DNA of 64,000 nucleotides from Aradus depressus (GCA_963662175.1 OY759220.1:1984001-2048000), one strand, 5' to 3'; positions 1 to 11,879 are shown, numbered from the stretch's first letter. The notes: generated from the sequence alone by a model not told the origin. A program made the numbers and translations.

Positions 1-577
1 GCCTCTTGGTAACTAAACCCACTGTCTAGTCCGGCTCACGTCCACCAGAGCAACGAAAGATCCTAGAGTTAGTCATATTGAACTGTTGCAAATAATCTAT
101 TCTCCTTGAGGTCTACTTACACAAATCCATTCATAAATCTTTTTTTTTTACTTTTTCTCTGACATCTGAGTTTCTTATTCTTGGATGACGGCTGGGAGCT
201 GTAATAAAATGTTGACATTTTAGCAGTAAAGGAGAAAAATGTATATAAATTCTTTGCTAATCTGAGATGTGAAGCTGCTGAGGTATAAAGCCAGGCGCCT
301 TCTCACCTCCGAGAAATTGAAATTAAATTTCCTACCCAGGTGTCGCCTTCTTCCTTATCCAGTCAACCAATTTTTTTTTTTTTTTTTTTTTTTCTTTTTT
401 TTTTTTCGTATGTTAATTCTGTTTATGTAAAATTCCAAAATACATGACATATAAATGAAGAATATTACAGTCAAGTGTGCTCAATACCCACAGATTAAGG
501 ACTTTGTAGGCCAATTTATTTTCATTTTTGTCGCTTCTACTTTTAATGCTCTTTGATATAATTCGTTAATATATGGG
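1..577. other. Non-coding flank with a SINE relic and T-rich tract
   Basis: No gene is visible. Positions about 17-80 resemble a decayed 3' portion of the SINE family described below (the CACGTCCACCAGAG motif). A long T-rich tract lies at about 371-406. The rest is AT-rich sequence without recognisable structure. Confidence 0.5.
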
Positions 578-780
578 CTTTGAATGGGACGCTAAGCGAT
601 GGTCCCGAGCCTGTACGATGTCAGGTACTCGTTAAAGACCCCCCCTGCCGTAGGTGAATACAAATTTATGACTCCCACAGTAGAGTCGGGCTCATTTCCA
701 CCAGAGTGACGAAAGAGCGCTCTGGTAGTAGGCGATATGACCTCGTAGTTAAAGCCCGGGCATGATTCATAATAACTAAC
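578..780 (+). mobile_element. tRNA-derived SINE, 5'-truncated copy
   Basis: This copy holds the 3' body of a SINE family repeated at least a dozen times in the window. Diagnostic blocks are GGGACGTTAAGCGATGGTCC (here with one change), AGGTACTCGTTAAAGACC, GAGTGACGAAAGAGCGCTCT and AAAGCCCGGGCATGA, ending in ATAACTAAC. The tRNA-like head with its A and B boxes is missing. Identity as one family is seen directly by comparing copies. Confidence 0.85.
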
Positions 781-1117
781 TACCTATATGATATTTTTGG
801 CAAGATGACAAAAAAGTTCACTTGCCCCCTCTTGGACCCAATATGAGTCAAGACTCTATTATTGTTTTAGCATGAATATCAACAAAGGTAATAAAACAGG
901 GTCGGGTGGGGGAGGGGGAAGACATTTCTTTGTTATCCTGGTCCCTTTTCTATTACTTCGCCAGTTATATGAAGTATAGAGGGAGTTATGTAATTTAAAG
1001 AAAAACTTGTGACCTTGAGGGCATTAGTTATGTAACAATACGTTAAGTCAAGATTTTGTTTACATTTTATATTAATTACATAAATGGCGTAATTTTTTCT
1101 GGGCACGACATCAAAAA

Positions 1118-1438
1118 GGGCGAGAATAGCTCAGTGGTATGGGTGGTTGCTTACTGAGCTCAGGATCACAGGATCGAAACCCGGCGGAGGCCCTTAGTCT
1201 ATTTTATCTCGGAGGTAAAAAAAAACTTAAGCATGCCGTCCTTCGGATGGGACGTTAGGCGTTGGTCCCGAACCTGTACTATGTCAGGTACTCGAAAAAA
1301 GAACCCTACCCTACGTGAATAAAAATTTAGGGTAGACAAAATATAGGAATCCGATATTAGAGTCGGGCTCATGTCAATCAGAGTGACGAAAGAGCGCTCT
1401 GGTAGTAGGCGATATGACCTCGTAGTTGAACTAACTAA
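1118..1438 (+). mobile_element. tRNA-derived SINE, nearly full length
   Basis: It starts with a tRNA-like head: an A box containing TAGCTCAGTGGTATG and a B box GGATCGAAACC that differs from the GGTTCGAAACC of other copies. The common 3' body follows. The body includes the CGTCCTTCGGATGGGACGTT block and the GAGCGCTCTGGTAGTAGGCG block. It is truncated just before the usual CCCGGGCATGA terminus. The internal promoter boxes imply RNA polymerase III transcription in the source copy; activity of this copy is not implied. Confidence 0.85.
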
Positions 1439-1670
1439 CGTTAACAAATTTACTTAGATAGGTACTGGGGCAAAGAAATGTAATGTGAACATTGACAGAC
1501 AGATCCCCTTTCATGGCTTTAAGGAGACAGACATTTTGTGCAAGGCTCCTAAGAGAAACAGTACCATAACGATATCTTGCTATCTTTCCTGCAGATAGCG
1601 TCCTTGTGAGCCTCACCATTTTCATATTTCAGATATTACATTTACATAACATTTAGCAATTCAGGGGGGG

Positions 1671-1762
1671 GGGCCTCTTCTCCTACAGTAGAGTCAGGTT
1701 CAAGTGAGCTCTCACGATAAGACCTCTTAGTTGAAGCCCGGGCATGACTCATAAAAACAAAC
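1671..1762 (+). mobile_element. SINE 3' relic
   Basis: A decayed fragment of the SINE 3' end, recognisable by CTACAGTAGAGTCAGG and AGCCCGGGCATGACTCATAA. Much of the middle is deleted. Confidence 0.6.
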
Positions 1763-1817
1763 AATACAACGTATGTTGTTAATTGAGAATTCAATTTTTT
1801 GAGACCTTCTCCTTTAA

Positions 1818-1914
1818 TTTTGTTATGTATAGGTGTTGTATATTATAAACACACACTTTTTGGCCATATGGTTGTGTGTGTTTATAATATACGAGTACAA
1901 TACCTATACAAAAC
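1818..1914. repeat. Long imperfect hairpin
   Basis: Arms of about 39-42 bp (1818-1856 and 1873-1914) are inverted copies of each other with a few mismatches. The loop is about 16 bp. Both arms contain TATAGGT and TTATAAACACACAC or its complement. It may be a small fold-back element. Confidence 0.7.
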
Positions 1915-2399
1915 AATACAACTTAATTTTTTTGGAGGTTTGATTGTTTCATGAAAGAATGTTCAGTCCTACCAAAAAATGTGACCTTGCGAAAATAGTG
2001 CTTTATGAAATTTGCCTTAGACTGTGTTTCTTTCTGCGAGGCTACAGTGCTGCGTGCTGCGTGCTGCTTGCTCTGAATCGCGCCATATATCAACAAGCTC
2101 ATTGTCACTTCTCCTGTAATGTCATTTGTCATACCTGAGTCCAAAGGCACGACATAAGTTTTGAAGATATGACTCCAACTAAGAGTCCCGATGGCGTACA
2201 GTCTATCTGAAGTTTTCTGACTAACCTCAATTGCCGCTCACCAAGTAACTACGACCAGGTTATCCTCTCTGGACACAGAGTAATGAATCATTCTCACGAT
2301 TGTCAACTAAACGTGAAGATGGATGACGAACTGAGTAGTGATTATACAACCTGTTTAATTTTCGAATAACATAATAAATTTTGAATTGGTATTCTCTCG

Positions 2400-2580
2400 T
2401 TATTTTTTATCCCCCAATTTATTCAAAAACATATTTTCTATATAAACGTTTCGGGCTGCAGACCCATCCTCAGTATCGATAAACATCATTGATACAGTAA
2501 TTGTTTTGATACAATTACAGTCTCAACAATAATATTTTACTCAATTTATGTTGGTCAACCTGCGTTTTGGTCCTATATTA
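2400..2580 (-). mobile_element. Penelope-like element end with hammerhead-like core
   Basis: Read on the minus strand, the segment near 2445-2475 has CTGAGGA, one T, a short GGG/CCC stem and then GAAAC. This is the order of a hammerhead ribozyme core, as found in terminal repeats of Penelope-like retroelements. No reverse transcriptase remains. The family assignment rests on the motif and on similar ends elsewhere in the window. Confidence 0.4.
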
Positions 2581-2661
2581 CTTATTTTATGTCAAGTTTC
2601 CTTGAGAATTAATATTATATAATATTATAATCAATTATTTTATTATTCATTACTATTTTAA

Positions 2662-3025
2662 TTAATATTTTATAGGTTAGGTTTTATGACTCATGCCCGG
2701 GCTTTAACTACGAGATTATATCGCCTACTACCAGAGCGCTCTTTCGTCACTCTGGTTGACATGAGTCCGACTCTACTGTGGAAGTCCTAAATTTTGCCTA
2801 CCCTAAATTTTTATTCATCTAGGGTAGGGGTCTTTAACGAGTACCTGACATCGTACAGACTCGGGACCATCGCTTAACGTCCCATCCGAAGGACGGCGTG
2901 CTTAAGTTTATTTTACCTCCCAGATAAAATAAACTAAGGGCCTCGGTCGGGTTTCGAACCCACGTTCTTGAGCTCAGAAGACAAGCATGCATACCACTGA
3001 GCTACCGACGCCCTCTTTAATATTT
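2662..3025 (-). mobile_element. tRNA-derived SINE, full length with target-site duplication
   Basis: A complete minus-strand copy: 3' end (GACTCATGCCCGGGC) at the left and tRNA-like head (CTCAGTGGTATGCATGC on the minus strand) at the right. The direct repeat TTAATATTT at 2662-2670 and 3017-3025 fits a target-site duplication. It shows that the element boundary is about 2671-3016. Confidence 0.85.
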
Positions 3026-3376
3026 CATATATCGTTATTTATTTATATTTTTTTAGTGAAAAGCTATTACGAATATTTTTTTGATAGATTTGAGAAAAAA
3101 AATTATGATAAAAATATTATAAATCAATATCAAGAATAAATAATCCTAAATATCAAAACTCAAAAATAAAATAACTAATCAATTATAATATTTAATAATA
3201 AACCTTTTGTCTCGTTAAAAGAGGGGTGAAGATGAGGAGCAGACGTGGAAATATTTACATGAAGCTCATTTCAATAAAGAACAATAACACAAATTGGTTA
3301 GCGTAAATTTAATAAATTATTATTGAAATGTATCGATGTCTATCGATGTTACAGAATGGTTATTTACAATGTGAAT

Positions 3377-3692
3377 AAAGTGATTGCCTTCCTGTTCAAA
3401 AAGTGTTTTATTACAACCGGTTTTCCGTATTCTGGATCATCAGGTTGAAGAAAAATGACAGGGTAATAGGAGTCAGTGCCTGATAATTCTTCAGACTCTC
3501 AGTGTCGTCGGGAACCGTCTCAGTGTCGTCGGGAACCGTCTCAGTGTCGTCGGGAACTGGGAGAGTTGTCAGGAGCTCGCCTCTATACCTCCTTATTTTT
3601 CTTCAACCTGATGATGCTGAATATGCCAAACCGGTTGTCAAATAAAACTATTTTTGAACAGGAAGACAATCACCTTATTTCCCTTTTATTGT
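3377..3692. mobile_element. Inverted pair of Penelope-like ends
   Basis: The segments at about 3377-3460 and 3597-3692 are inverted copies of roughly 85 bp. Each carries CTGATGAT followed by a short stem and AAACCGGTTGT on the outward-reading strand. The cores are degenerate hammerhead-like motifs. Between them lies a 21-bp tandem repeat (CAGTGTCGTCGGGAACCGT, about three copies at 3499-3561). No coding capacity is left. Confidence 0.55.
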
Positions 3693-4017
3693 TAATTAAG
3701 CGTCATTGGATCGAGGCAATTACTATATCTATGACGTGGAAGTCATTGTCAATTCAATTTTTACACTGTCACGATCCCTACGGAGGCAAATGAAAGACTA
3801 ATCTGAAACTAGGAATATACACACTAGAAGGGAAGAAGGGAGTTCGAAGAAAATTCGACAAGGGGGAAACTGTATGTTTCGAAATGGAATGACTCATTGC
3901 GCTCGGAAAGAGTAAACAAGAACCGTGTTTAAAACCTTTTTCTATAATGTTTGTATTTTTCATCTGTTCAAAACTCATACTGTTTTACCCAATTATGTAT
4001 GTATGTGCGTATGTACA

Positions 4018-4222
4018 TCGTATATCGTTATAACCGGAATGAAAAAACAACTTTTTCTTATGTTTAAGATCGTTTTATACGGAATATCGTTATAACTAAC
4101 ATCGTTATATCCGGATTTATGTCTTCACTTTTAAATAGCAAACCAAAGTAGATACGGGTTTTACATCGTTATATCCGGAAAATCGTTATATCAGGAATCG
4201 TTATAAAAGGATTTTACTGTAT
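4018..4222. mobile_element. Tigger/pogo-like MITE relic
   Basis: The stretch contains the phrase ATCGTTATA five or more times, several followed by CCGG. Its right end reads, on the minus strand, CAGTAAAATCC preceded by TA. This resembles termini of pogo/Tigger-like DNA transposons. The left terminus is not clear. Confidence 0.4.
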
Positions 4223-5792
4223 TTAAATAAAGTCGGAGAAAGAAGAGCTGCAACGAAAGAATGCAACTTTATTATAAATTCTCCTTAAAGATGACAATAA
4301 TATTGTTGTGAAAATGTAGGATTTACAGTCCCATACCGTAATGCAGGGAGACCCCGGTCAGACCTTGGAGTGATCCCCCCTCCCCCCCTATGACTAGTGT
4401 GAAGACGGCTTCGACGTTTGTTTGTATTTAAACTAAAATCCTAATCTAACAACATTTGTTCCTAACCGGGAAAATGACGTTAATAATCTGGTTAACGTTA
4501 ATATCCAGGCAACACCGCCTATCCTGCTAGTAGTCTGTAGAGGAAGTACGCTGCACAGTTAATTTACCGATAACTATTTTTATTATACTCTTGGAGTAAT
4601 AAAGCCCCCCCTCCCAAGTTTCATCCCTCCAGATGCCATTATTCAAAATCCTCTGAAAAATGCATCTTAGAGAGGTTATCTGGTTAGTTGGCGGGAGCTG
4701 TACCAGAGGGCTCTAGTGACGATCGATACCAAGCATGCGCTCTGCCCTTACTTCAGTTCACCTTACTTACTTTCCTCTGGATTTTTCTCTGTTATTATTT
4801 TTGTTTGTTCAGTATACTTCCGGTTTGAATTTTTAATGATTTATTCTAACGAGAAAGTTGTACAAACGCGTTTTCAGAATTCACCGGAACATCAACCCTC
4901 CCCCTAAGGTCGAGTATTATATGAATATTATATCAATTTGTATTTTTCAACGAGATATACAGTGGGTAAAATAACTATTCCCATGTTTTTGTTCATTTTA
5001 TTTTCCTTGGTTACTTCCAAGATGAAATGTTCTTTATAAAATATTTATATAGTTGTTAAAAATCAATAATATACAAAGGACATTCGTGAAACCTAATGCA
5101 TGAAAAGAATTAAGGTAATTTCGTCACAGAAAAAGTGTTCAAACAGCTGTGTGTTGACAACGAACATGCCTTTTATTTCAATGACAGTCTATGATGTAAA
5201 TGAAAGGAACGTTTGTAGCTGAGCACACTTCAAGTGCAATAATAATAATTAAGTTAAAGTTTAACAGAGAAACGGTGAGCTCGCAAACCAAAACATTGCC
5301 ACTTTGAAAAATCAAATTGGTGCCCCATTTCAGTAGGTTTGACCTAAAGAAAAATTGGTTCTTATCTGGAATTATTCCATTCATCAATTATCAACAAATT
5401 TAAATCGGGTTCATGTGAAAATAAATATTGTTCAGAGCCACCAAGAGTGCTTTCTGTCCATCACGCGTTGGATAATTCTCAAAAATATCCTAATACACGC
5501 TCGAAAAATCGCGAAATATCTGGCCTATAAGTCACACCTCAGCTATACAAAATAGTTAATATTTTCAGAAAGATAATGAATGACCCCAAAGAGACTTATG
5601 GGAAAACTGATGAAAGGATCCTATATGGTAGCCGTCGTTTGTTTGAAAATCGAACACAATCAAATAATGTGAACACAATAGGAAATTTATGGTTAAAAAA
5701 AGTGTTCATGCCGGAAAGTGTTGTTTGAAAGGTTGATAAAGGAGGGATAATGTTGGAGAGAGGTGACAATCAATTTAATTCTATGTCTATGT
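4223..5792. other. AT-rich non-coding sequence
   Basis: No gene is supported; short ORFs lack homology that I recognise. At about 4490-4535, minus strand, there is a fragment of the retroposon head motif (CTAGCAGG...GGCGTTG-like) seen again at 11.8, 21.1, 27.2, 27.8 and 41.5 kb. The remainder shows nothing recognisable. Confidence 0.4.
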
Positions 5793-6056
5793 GACTTATA
5801 GTCAATCTATGAGACTTATAGTCAATCTATGAGACTTATAGTCAGTCTATGAGACTTATAGTCAGTCTATGAGACTTATAGTCAATCTATGAGACTTATA
5901 GTCAGTCTATGAGACTTATAGTCAATCTATGAGACTTATAGTCAGTCTATGAGACTTATAGTCAGTCTATGAGACTTATAGTCAATCTATGAGACTTATA
6001 GTCAGTCTATGAGACTTATAGTCAATCTATGAGACTTATAGTCAGTCTATGAGACT
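5793..6056. repeat. 20-bp tandem array with higher-order pattern
   Basis: About 13 head-to-tail copies of a 20-bp unit (GACTTATAGTCARTCTATGA). Two unit types differ at one base (A or G). After the first unit, their order follows a repeating five-unit pattern A-G-G-A-G, so blocks of about 100 bp were themselves duplicated. Confidence 0.95.
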
Positions 6057-6463
6057 ATAGGCTACCATTGATGCGAACGGATGTATCGGACGTTCACTAG
6101 TAAGGTATTTGAAGTTATCATTTTTTTTTTGTGAATTTTTTCCCTTTCAAAACTAACATTTTTCTGATTATTTACTAACGCTTTTTGGAAGAGAAAGCTT
6201 GTTAAATAATACCATTTATTATCTCAGATAATCTGAACAAACTATAAATATTTAAAATAACTTATTACTCAACTAAACGTTCTATGAATACTTTTTATAG
6301 TCACTGTATAATCGTATCTCATATTTTCGAAGATAAATATATTCTTCTGTCAGTATTAACGGTATTTTCGTTAATATTAATATTAAACTGCCAGGTAAGC
6401 TAAGTTTCATATGAAAAAAAAATGTTATTTCTGATGTTCATGTTATAGTTAATCAGTTATTAT

Positions 6464-6746
6464 TACTCATGCCCGGGCTTTAACTGCAAGGTCATATCGC
6501 TCTTTCGTCAGCCCGACTCTACTATGGGAGTCCTAAATTTTGCCTACCCTATATTTTTACTCACCTAGGCTATAGGTCTATAACGAGTATCTGACATCGT
6601 ACAGGCTCGGGACCATCGCTTAAAGTCTGAAGGACAACGTTTTTATCTCTAAGATTATATAAATTGAGGTCCTCGGCCGGGTTTCGAACCCGTGATCTTG
6701 AGCTCAGTAAAAAAAGCACTCATACCACTGAGCTACCGGCGCCCTC
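6464..6746 (-). mobile_element. tRNA-derived SINE
   Basis: Minus-strand copy with both tRNA-like head (right end, GAGCTACCGGCGCC) and 3' terminus (left end, CTCATGCCCGGGC). Internal deletions remove part of the GAGCGCTCT block. Confidence 0.85.
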
Positions 6747-7160
6747 TGTTCATTTAATTTTTTTCTTCTTTAATATGCGTTTATGTTTCGGAAATTATTT
6801 ATACATAAGCAATATGTTGACGAGTGGATCTATATCCCGTAAGATGTTTGGACACCTAGTAGTGTAGAGAAGTATTGACCTCAATACTGGAGATCAAGAT
6901 AACAGAAACATCGGTTTGAGGTCCTTTCAGTACAATAATTGCCCTTATTTAGATCACTTTTCCGATATTGTCTGGGTATATAGGGAAATTTATGAGCTGT
7001 GTTTTGTTCTAATTCAGATCTGATTACATTTTAGGCGAAATCATACGAAAACAAAGGCCACTTGATTTAGGGGCCTGACTACATTTTAGCTAGCCCTTGT
7101 AATAGACATATTCCTGAATTGGCAGATCCTAACTAAAGTAGTTGAAGAATTTTCAGCCAT

Positions 7161-7460
7161 TTTCCGATGTTGATGACACCAAGAAACCTAAGGACCACAT
7201 GTATGGTCTTCTTCCTGAAGTTTCCGATGTTGATGACACCAAGAAACCTAAGGACCACATGTATGGTCTTCTTCCTGAAGTTTCCGATGTTGATGACACC
7301 AAGAAACCTAAGGACCACATGTATGGTCTTCTTCCTGAAGTTTCCGATGTTGATGACACCAAGAAACCTAAGGACCACATGTATGGTCTTCTTCCTGAAG
7401 TTTCCGATGTTGATGACACCAAGAAACCTAAGGACCACATGTATGGTCTTCTTCCTGAAT
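7161..7460. repeat. 60-bp minisatellite, five copies
   Basis: Five essentially identical head-to-tail copies of a 60-bp unit. Because 60 is divisible by three, several frames on both strands stay open across the array, giving repetitive ORFs with no recognisable family. I treat them as by-products of the repeat. Confidence 0.95.
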
Positions 7461-7700
7461 CCGAAAATGACAAAAAACAGTCTGTGTGGACTTGTTTACT
7501 CCCGACTGAATTAATATATCGACATGACATTATACACGCAATTTTTTATTTACCTAAGAATTGATATCTCGATATATATATATATAACATGGTTAGAAAA
7601 TTTCGATCTCGTTATCTGGGAGGATGAAAAATAGCCTTAAAGGCTACGATTGATAACTATGACATGCTAACTGTGGTGACAGCCATTGTCCAGAAATAGA

Positions 7701-7953
7701 TTAGGTTAGTTTTTATGACTCATGCCCGGGCTTTAACTACGAGGTCATATCGCCTACTACCAGAGCGCTCTTTCGTCACTCTGTTGGACATGAGCCCCAC
7801 TCTACTGTGGGAGTCCTAAATTTTACTTACCCTACAATTTTATTCATCTAAGGCAGGAGTCTTTAACGAGTACCTGACATCGGACAGGCTCGGGACAATC
7901 GTGTTAAGTCCCATCCGAAGGACAGCGTGCTTAAATTTATTTTATCTCCCAGA
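7701..7953 (-). mobile_element. tRNA-derived SINE, 5'-truncated
   Basis: Minus-strand copy keeping the 3' body (left end, GACTCATGCCCGGGC) up to the CTCCCAGA segment. The tRNA-like head is absent. Confidence 0.8.
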
Positions 7954-8159
7954 ATCCACGATTTATAGAGTAAATTAATCAGCCAGTCATTAATTTAAGC
8001 TCATCTACTTTAGAGAAGTATGAGATGAGACATTCGGAAAAATTCTATACCTACAAGCGTTAATTCACGAATTAATGAACGGATTTTGTTTTACAAATTA
8101 ACAGGATTATGTTCAGTCTGGCATCCCACAGCTGAGAAAATTTAGATTTTATTTTTTTT

Positions 8160-8710
8160 TTCAACTAGCTGAGATTCGTTCTCCAAGCAAAAAGTGGCAC
8201 CACCGAAAATAGGGACGCGACATTTTAAAATTTCGTCGGTGATTCATCGGATGCACGAATTAGTCCACTAAGTTTCCGCTCTCCCTCTGTTTGGTTAGGA
8301 ATGTACACTTAGTGGACTTACACCCCGACTTCTGAATACTCATATTAAATTTCGTGTCGATACAATCATCGGCAGTTATTGGGATGTTTCAGTTGAACTT
8401 CTGTCCTCTGGTCCCGCCGATTTCGACTGGTCCTTATCAAGTTTTGAATCCACATACAAAGTTTCATGTCTTTACATTCATTATATCGACAGTTATTGAA
8501 GTTTCTGTGCTAAGCCCCTCAATTCCCCCTTTACCATTGGCCGAAAATAAATAGGTGTCTTCCTTATAGGTTCCGGGATGCATAATGTTTCGTGTGGTTA
8601 TATTTATTCTAATGTGAGTTATCGTGTCCACAGACACATACACACACGCACACAGACAGGATTTGTTTTTAATTTTTGGGAGAGGGGGGGGGGGGGGGGG
8701 GGGGGGAACG
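8160..8710 (-). mobile_element. Relic of the CTTCCCCAG-ended MITE family
   Basis: Read on the minus strand this region shows the internal blocks of the MITE family best preserved at 41997-42345: GATAACTC, AATAACTGTCGAT, AAACTTAGTGGACTAATTCG and GATTCACCGA. It contains internal duplication and a G tract near its edge (about 8687-8706). It contributes the low-complexity ORF on the minus strand. Confidence 0.55.
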
Positions 8711-9299
8711 AATTCCGGTGAAAACTTTACGTTGAATGTTCGACCAATTACATTATTTTCCCTATACCTCGAATAGCTGGTTACACACAGTGTTTTCCTT
8801 AATTTGACTAGAGGGACATAGAAATTAGCTAAGGTGCCGTGTCTCCAATTTTTCTTATTAAATTTCCTGCTGGTGATGGTGATGGTGATGGTGGTGATGA
8901 TGGCTGTTTCCTCTTTCAATATATTTTATCATCACTTCCATGCTGGAGCCTGTAATTGGTGCTGCTCTGCCGTGTCGACACGCCATAACCCCAACAGGTT
9001 GTCTCCTCATTCCATCCATTTTCTGTGTTAATTTGTTCTGTCTTCTTTTTTTTTTATTTTCTATTTATTTTTCTTTGATAAAGACCTCATTTGTATTTCC
9101 TATCTGTTAGCTTCAATCAGTATTCAAGATATTCACAGTTGGATGTCTGTTAATTTTCTCAGTTGGCTGCGGTACTGCGGTCTATTACTGCGGCTCTCCA
9201 CGCTAGCCTGTTACTTCCAGTTGACATTATATTACTGTCTATCTATTCTCTAGTGATGGGGTGAGGACAGTTGACGATGTGCTATTATTGTAAGGCATT

Positions 9300-9577
9300 G
9301 TGATTCATGCCCGGGCTTTAACTACGAAGTCATATCGCCTACCAGAGAGCTCTTTTGTCACTCTTGTGGACATGAGTATGACTCTACGGCGGGTTTTTTT
9401 AAAATAAAACCTGACATCAGACAGGCTCAGGACCATAGCTTAACGTCCCATCAGAAGGACGGAGTGCTCTGGTTGTTATCACCTCCCAGATATAAAAACA
9501 CAAGTGCCTCGGTCGGGTTTAGAACCCGTGATCTTGGGCTCAGTGCTAGCACGCTATCTCTGAGCTACCGGCGCCCT
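9300..9577 (-). mobile_element. tRNA-derived SINE
   Basis: Minus-strand copy with 3' terminus at left and tRNA-like head at right (GAGCTACCGGCGCCC). The central part is shortened. Confidence 0.8.
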
Positions 9578-9619
9578 TGAAGACATTTCAAGGGCCCGAC
9601 TTAGGATAACTGGAGAGGG

Positions 9620-10600
9620 TAATATGATAATAATAATTATAATTATAATATTTATTTCCGTTAAACCACAACATGGTAATAGGATACGTCATAATATTGT
9701 AGACCTGCTCATACATTAAGATAACTTATAAATTAGGTACATAAACAACTTTTAATTTAATCTTAGGGTCTGACAAGCACGTGATTAGTAATAACAATAC
9801 TAGTATAAAATTATATGAAATTAATAAAAAATTGACAAAAAAATAATACTAGAAAATAAATGAGTACAAAAATAATTATACTAATAAATTCAGTAAATTA
9901 TAAATTTAGAAAAAATGTGTACTTCCAAAAATGACTGTTTCACGACCGTAGTTCGGGACGTTCTTACGCAAGGGTCACGATGTGCGAAACATAGAAAAGA
10001 AAAACAAAATAATAGAAAAAAAGGGAAAAACAACAATTCAACATATAAACATTAAGACGTAGTCAAGGTCCACGCCGTAGATTTTCCGCGAAAACGTCGG
10101 GATAAAATCATTTTTCATTTTCTTTTCGATGCTGCCGTAGCTCTTGCATTTGCTCGGCACTATACTTTTTAAATTCCTTTTGATGCGAGTTTTCCTCTGA
10201 TTTGCGTTTTCTATAATTCCGCGCATATTTACGATTCATGTGAGACGACATCTTTAATTTTTTTGCAATTTTCAATTTAATAGAGATTTTTACATATATT
10301 TCGGCGAATATTTATATTGTTTCACTTTGAGTCCTAGTAGTGCTCCTCAAGCTCTTTACAATGACACCCTAACGCTACACTAATTTCTAATTTTACACAA
10401 CGCTAATTCGCAACAATCATCCACCGGCGCCCACACTAGCCCAATAACGTCACAGGCAAAACAAACACTGCACAACAAACACGTACAGACATGCTCTATC
10501 CATTGTGACCTCAACCGTTGTTATCGCATTATTAGTCTCATAGTTATTATCGATTGAAATCTGACGGTATTTTGTAACACAAGAAAGTTTGACCGGCTAT
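9620..10600 (-). mobile_element. Unclassified retroposon-like unit with short basic ORF
   Basis: On the minus strand, the left end reads GGAAATAAATATTATAATTA, a polyadenylation-like signal followed by a TA-rich tail. Near 10250 an ORF of 47 codons begins MSSHMNRKYARNYRKRKSEE and is rich in Lys, Arg and Gln; it stops near 10110. I do not recognise it. It could be the N-terminal remnant of a transposon protein. The element boundaries are guessed from the tail and the change in composition. Confidence 0.3.
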
Positions 10601-11039
10601 CACTGTGCTTAACGAAAAAATAAACCAAGAGAAATAAAATAAATTATTATGTAAATAATAAAAAATAATGATATTAGTAATGAAAAAATTATACAAAAGT
10701 AGATTGAGCAGACGTTATTGGAGGAAATCTGCCAAATATATGTATGAACTATGAGAAAACAATCTTTGTAACAATGAGAAAAAAAATATGTCTCCGAGTA
10801 GAGGGTTTCTTCTAACATAAACATTTCTAGTTGAAGTTTAAGTTTTGTTATTGTTTCTGTTGTTGTTTAGAAGTGGGAAAGATCCTTTATGAGTTACAAC
10901 TTGTTGGGCTAATCTAAACACAACACACTTTTTATGTCCTATGTAGAAACCAATAGAATGGGAAGTCTTCAAACCATAAACAATTTGGTAATTAATTATT
11001 AACGTTACTGACTATAGTATAGATTTATCGTTGTGTTTA

Positions 11040-11590
11040 CTTCCTCAGTTGTACGTACTTTAGAGGAAGTTATTTAATTCGTCAGAATTTCGATGTTGAG
11101 TGCCGACGTTCCGATAAATTTCTCTCTGTCTGTGTGTGTCTCTGAACACGATGACTCCGGGCAGGGGCGTAGCCGGGGAGAGGGGGGGGGGGCGTGCCCC
11201 TGCGGGAGTCATCGTGTTCAGAGAGACACACAGACAGAGAGAAATTTGGCCAGAGCAAAAAACCAAGATAAAAATTAAATAAACTAAAAAAATTGTTTTT
11301 ATTAAAAAACCAATAGGATCTTCAAATTTCCCGTGCGTTTGATTCCTAAATCAGCAATCAGCTGTTACATAAATGTACATGTTCAAAACAAGTCATATTA
11401 CATTTATTTTAAATCGCTCAAAATCGTCATTTATGTTATACTTTATATCTTAAAGCTCATTTCACATGCGCAGTAAAAATGCAAAGCGCAGCACCAGCAA
11501 CTCACTGATTTGGTAAATAAGTTTCAGAGGGAGAGCGAAAACTTAGTTGATTAATTCGTGCTGGGGAAGTATATTGAGTAGCCGGCCTTT
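11040..11590 (+). mobile_element. CTTCCCCAG-family MITE relics with a palindrome
   Basis: It begins with a decayed left end (ACTTCCTCAGTTGTACG) and ends near 11570 with the family right end (GTGCTGGGGAAGTATATTG). In between lies a near-perfect 43-bp inverted repeat (11116-11158 and 11205-11247) around a G-rich loop. The arm is the family's own CTGTCTGTGTGTGTCTCTGA block, copied in reverse. Confidence 0.6.
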
Positions 11591-11879
11591 GCTGCCGCCC
11601 CCAACCTGAACTGCTGAAACCTATGTGAGGCCCGGAACATAGAATTACTTACTGATGACGCTTCAACTGCTGGTCGTACATTCGGCTTGGAACAACGGCC
11701 ACCATTGGTCTAATGCATCAGAAATTTGTATCTTCGCCGAGGGGGCAAGTGAGACATGGCTCCTACGGCTTTCAACATTTATTTCTAAACGCATCTAACT
11801 TACAGTTACTAACCGGGCAACGCTGGGTTACCTGCTAGTATGATACGTTTAATTAAACCTTCTAACTTTGAAAGCAGGG

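Noticed and set aside
7133..7564. Repetitive ORFs of 100-140 codons in three or more frames
   Set aside because: They are created by the 60-bp minisatellite; several frames on both strands are open at once, which is not the signature of a gene.
8464..8919. 151-codon minus-strand ORF with poly-proline
   Set aside because: The prolines come from the G tract and the rest from a decayed MITE; no family resemblance.
10609..10824. Hydrophobic 71-codon minus-strand ORF
   Set aside because: Ile/Phe/Tyr richness is expected from AT-rich DNA; no promoter, homology or conserved context.
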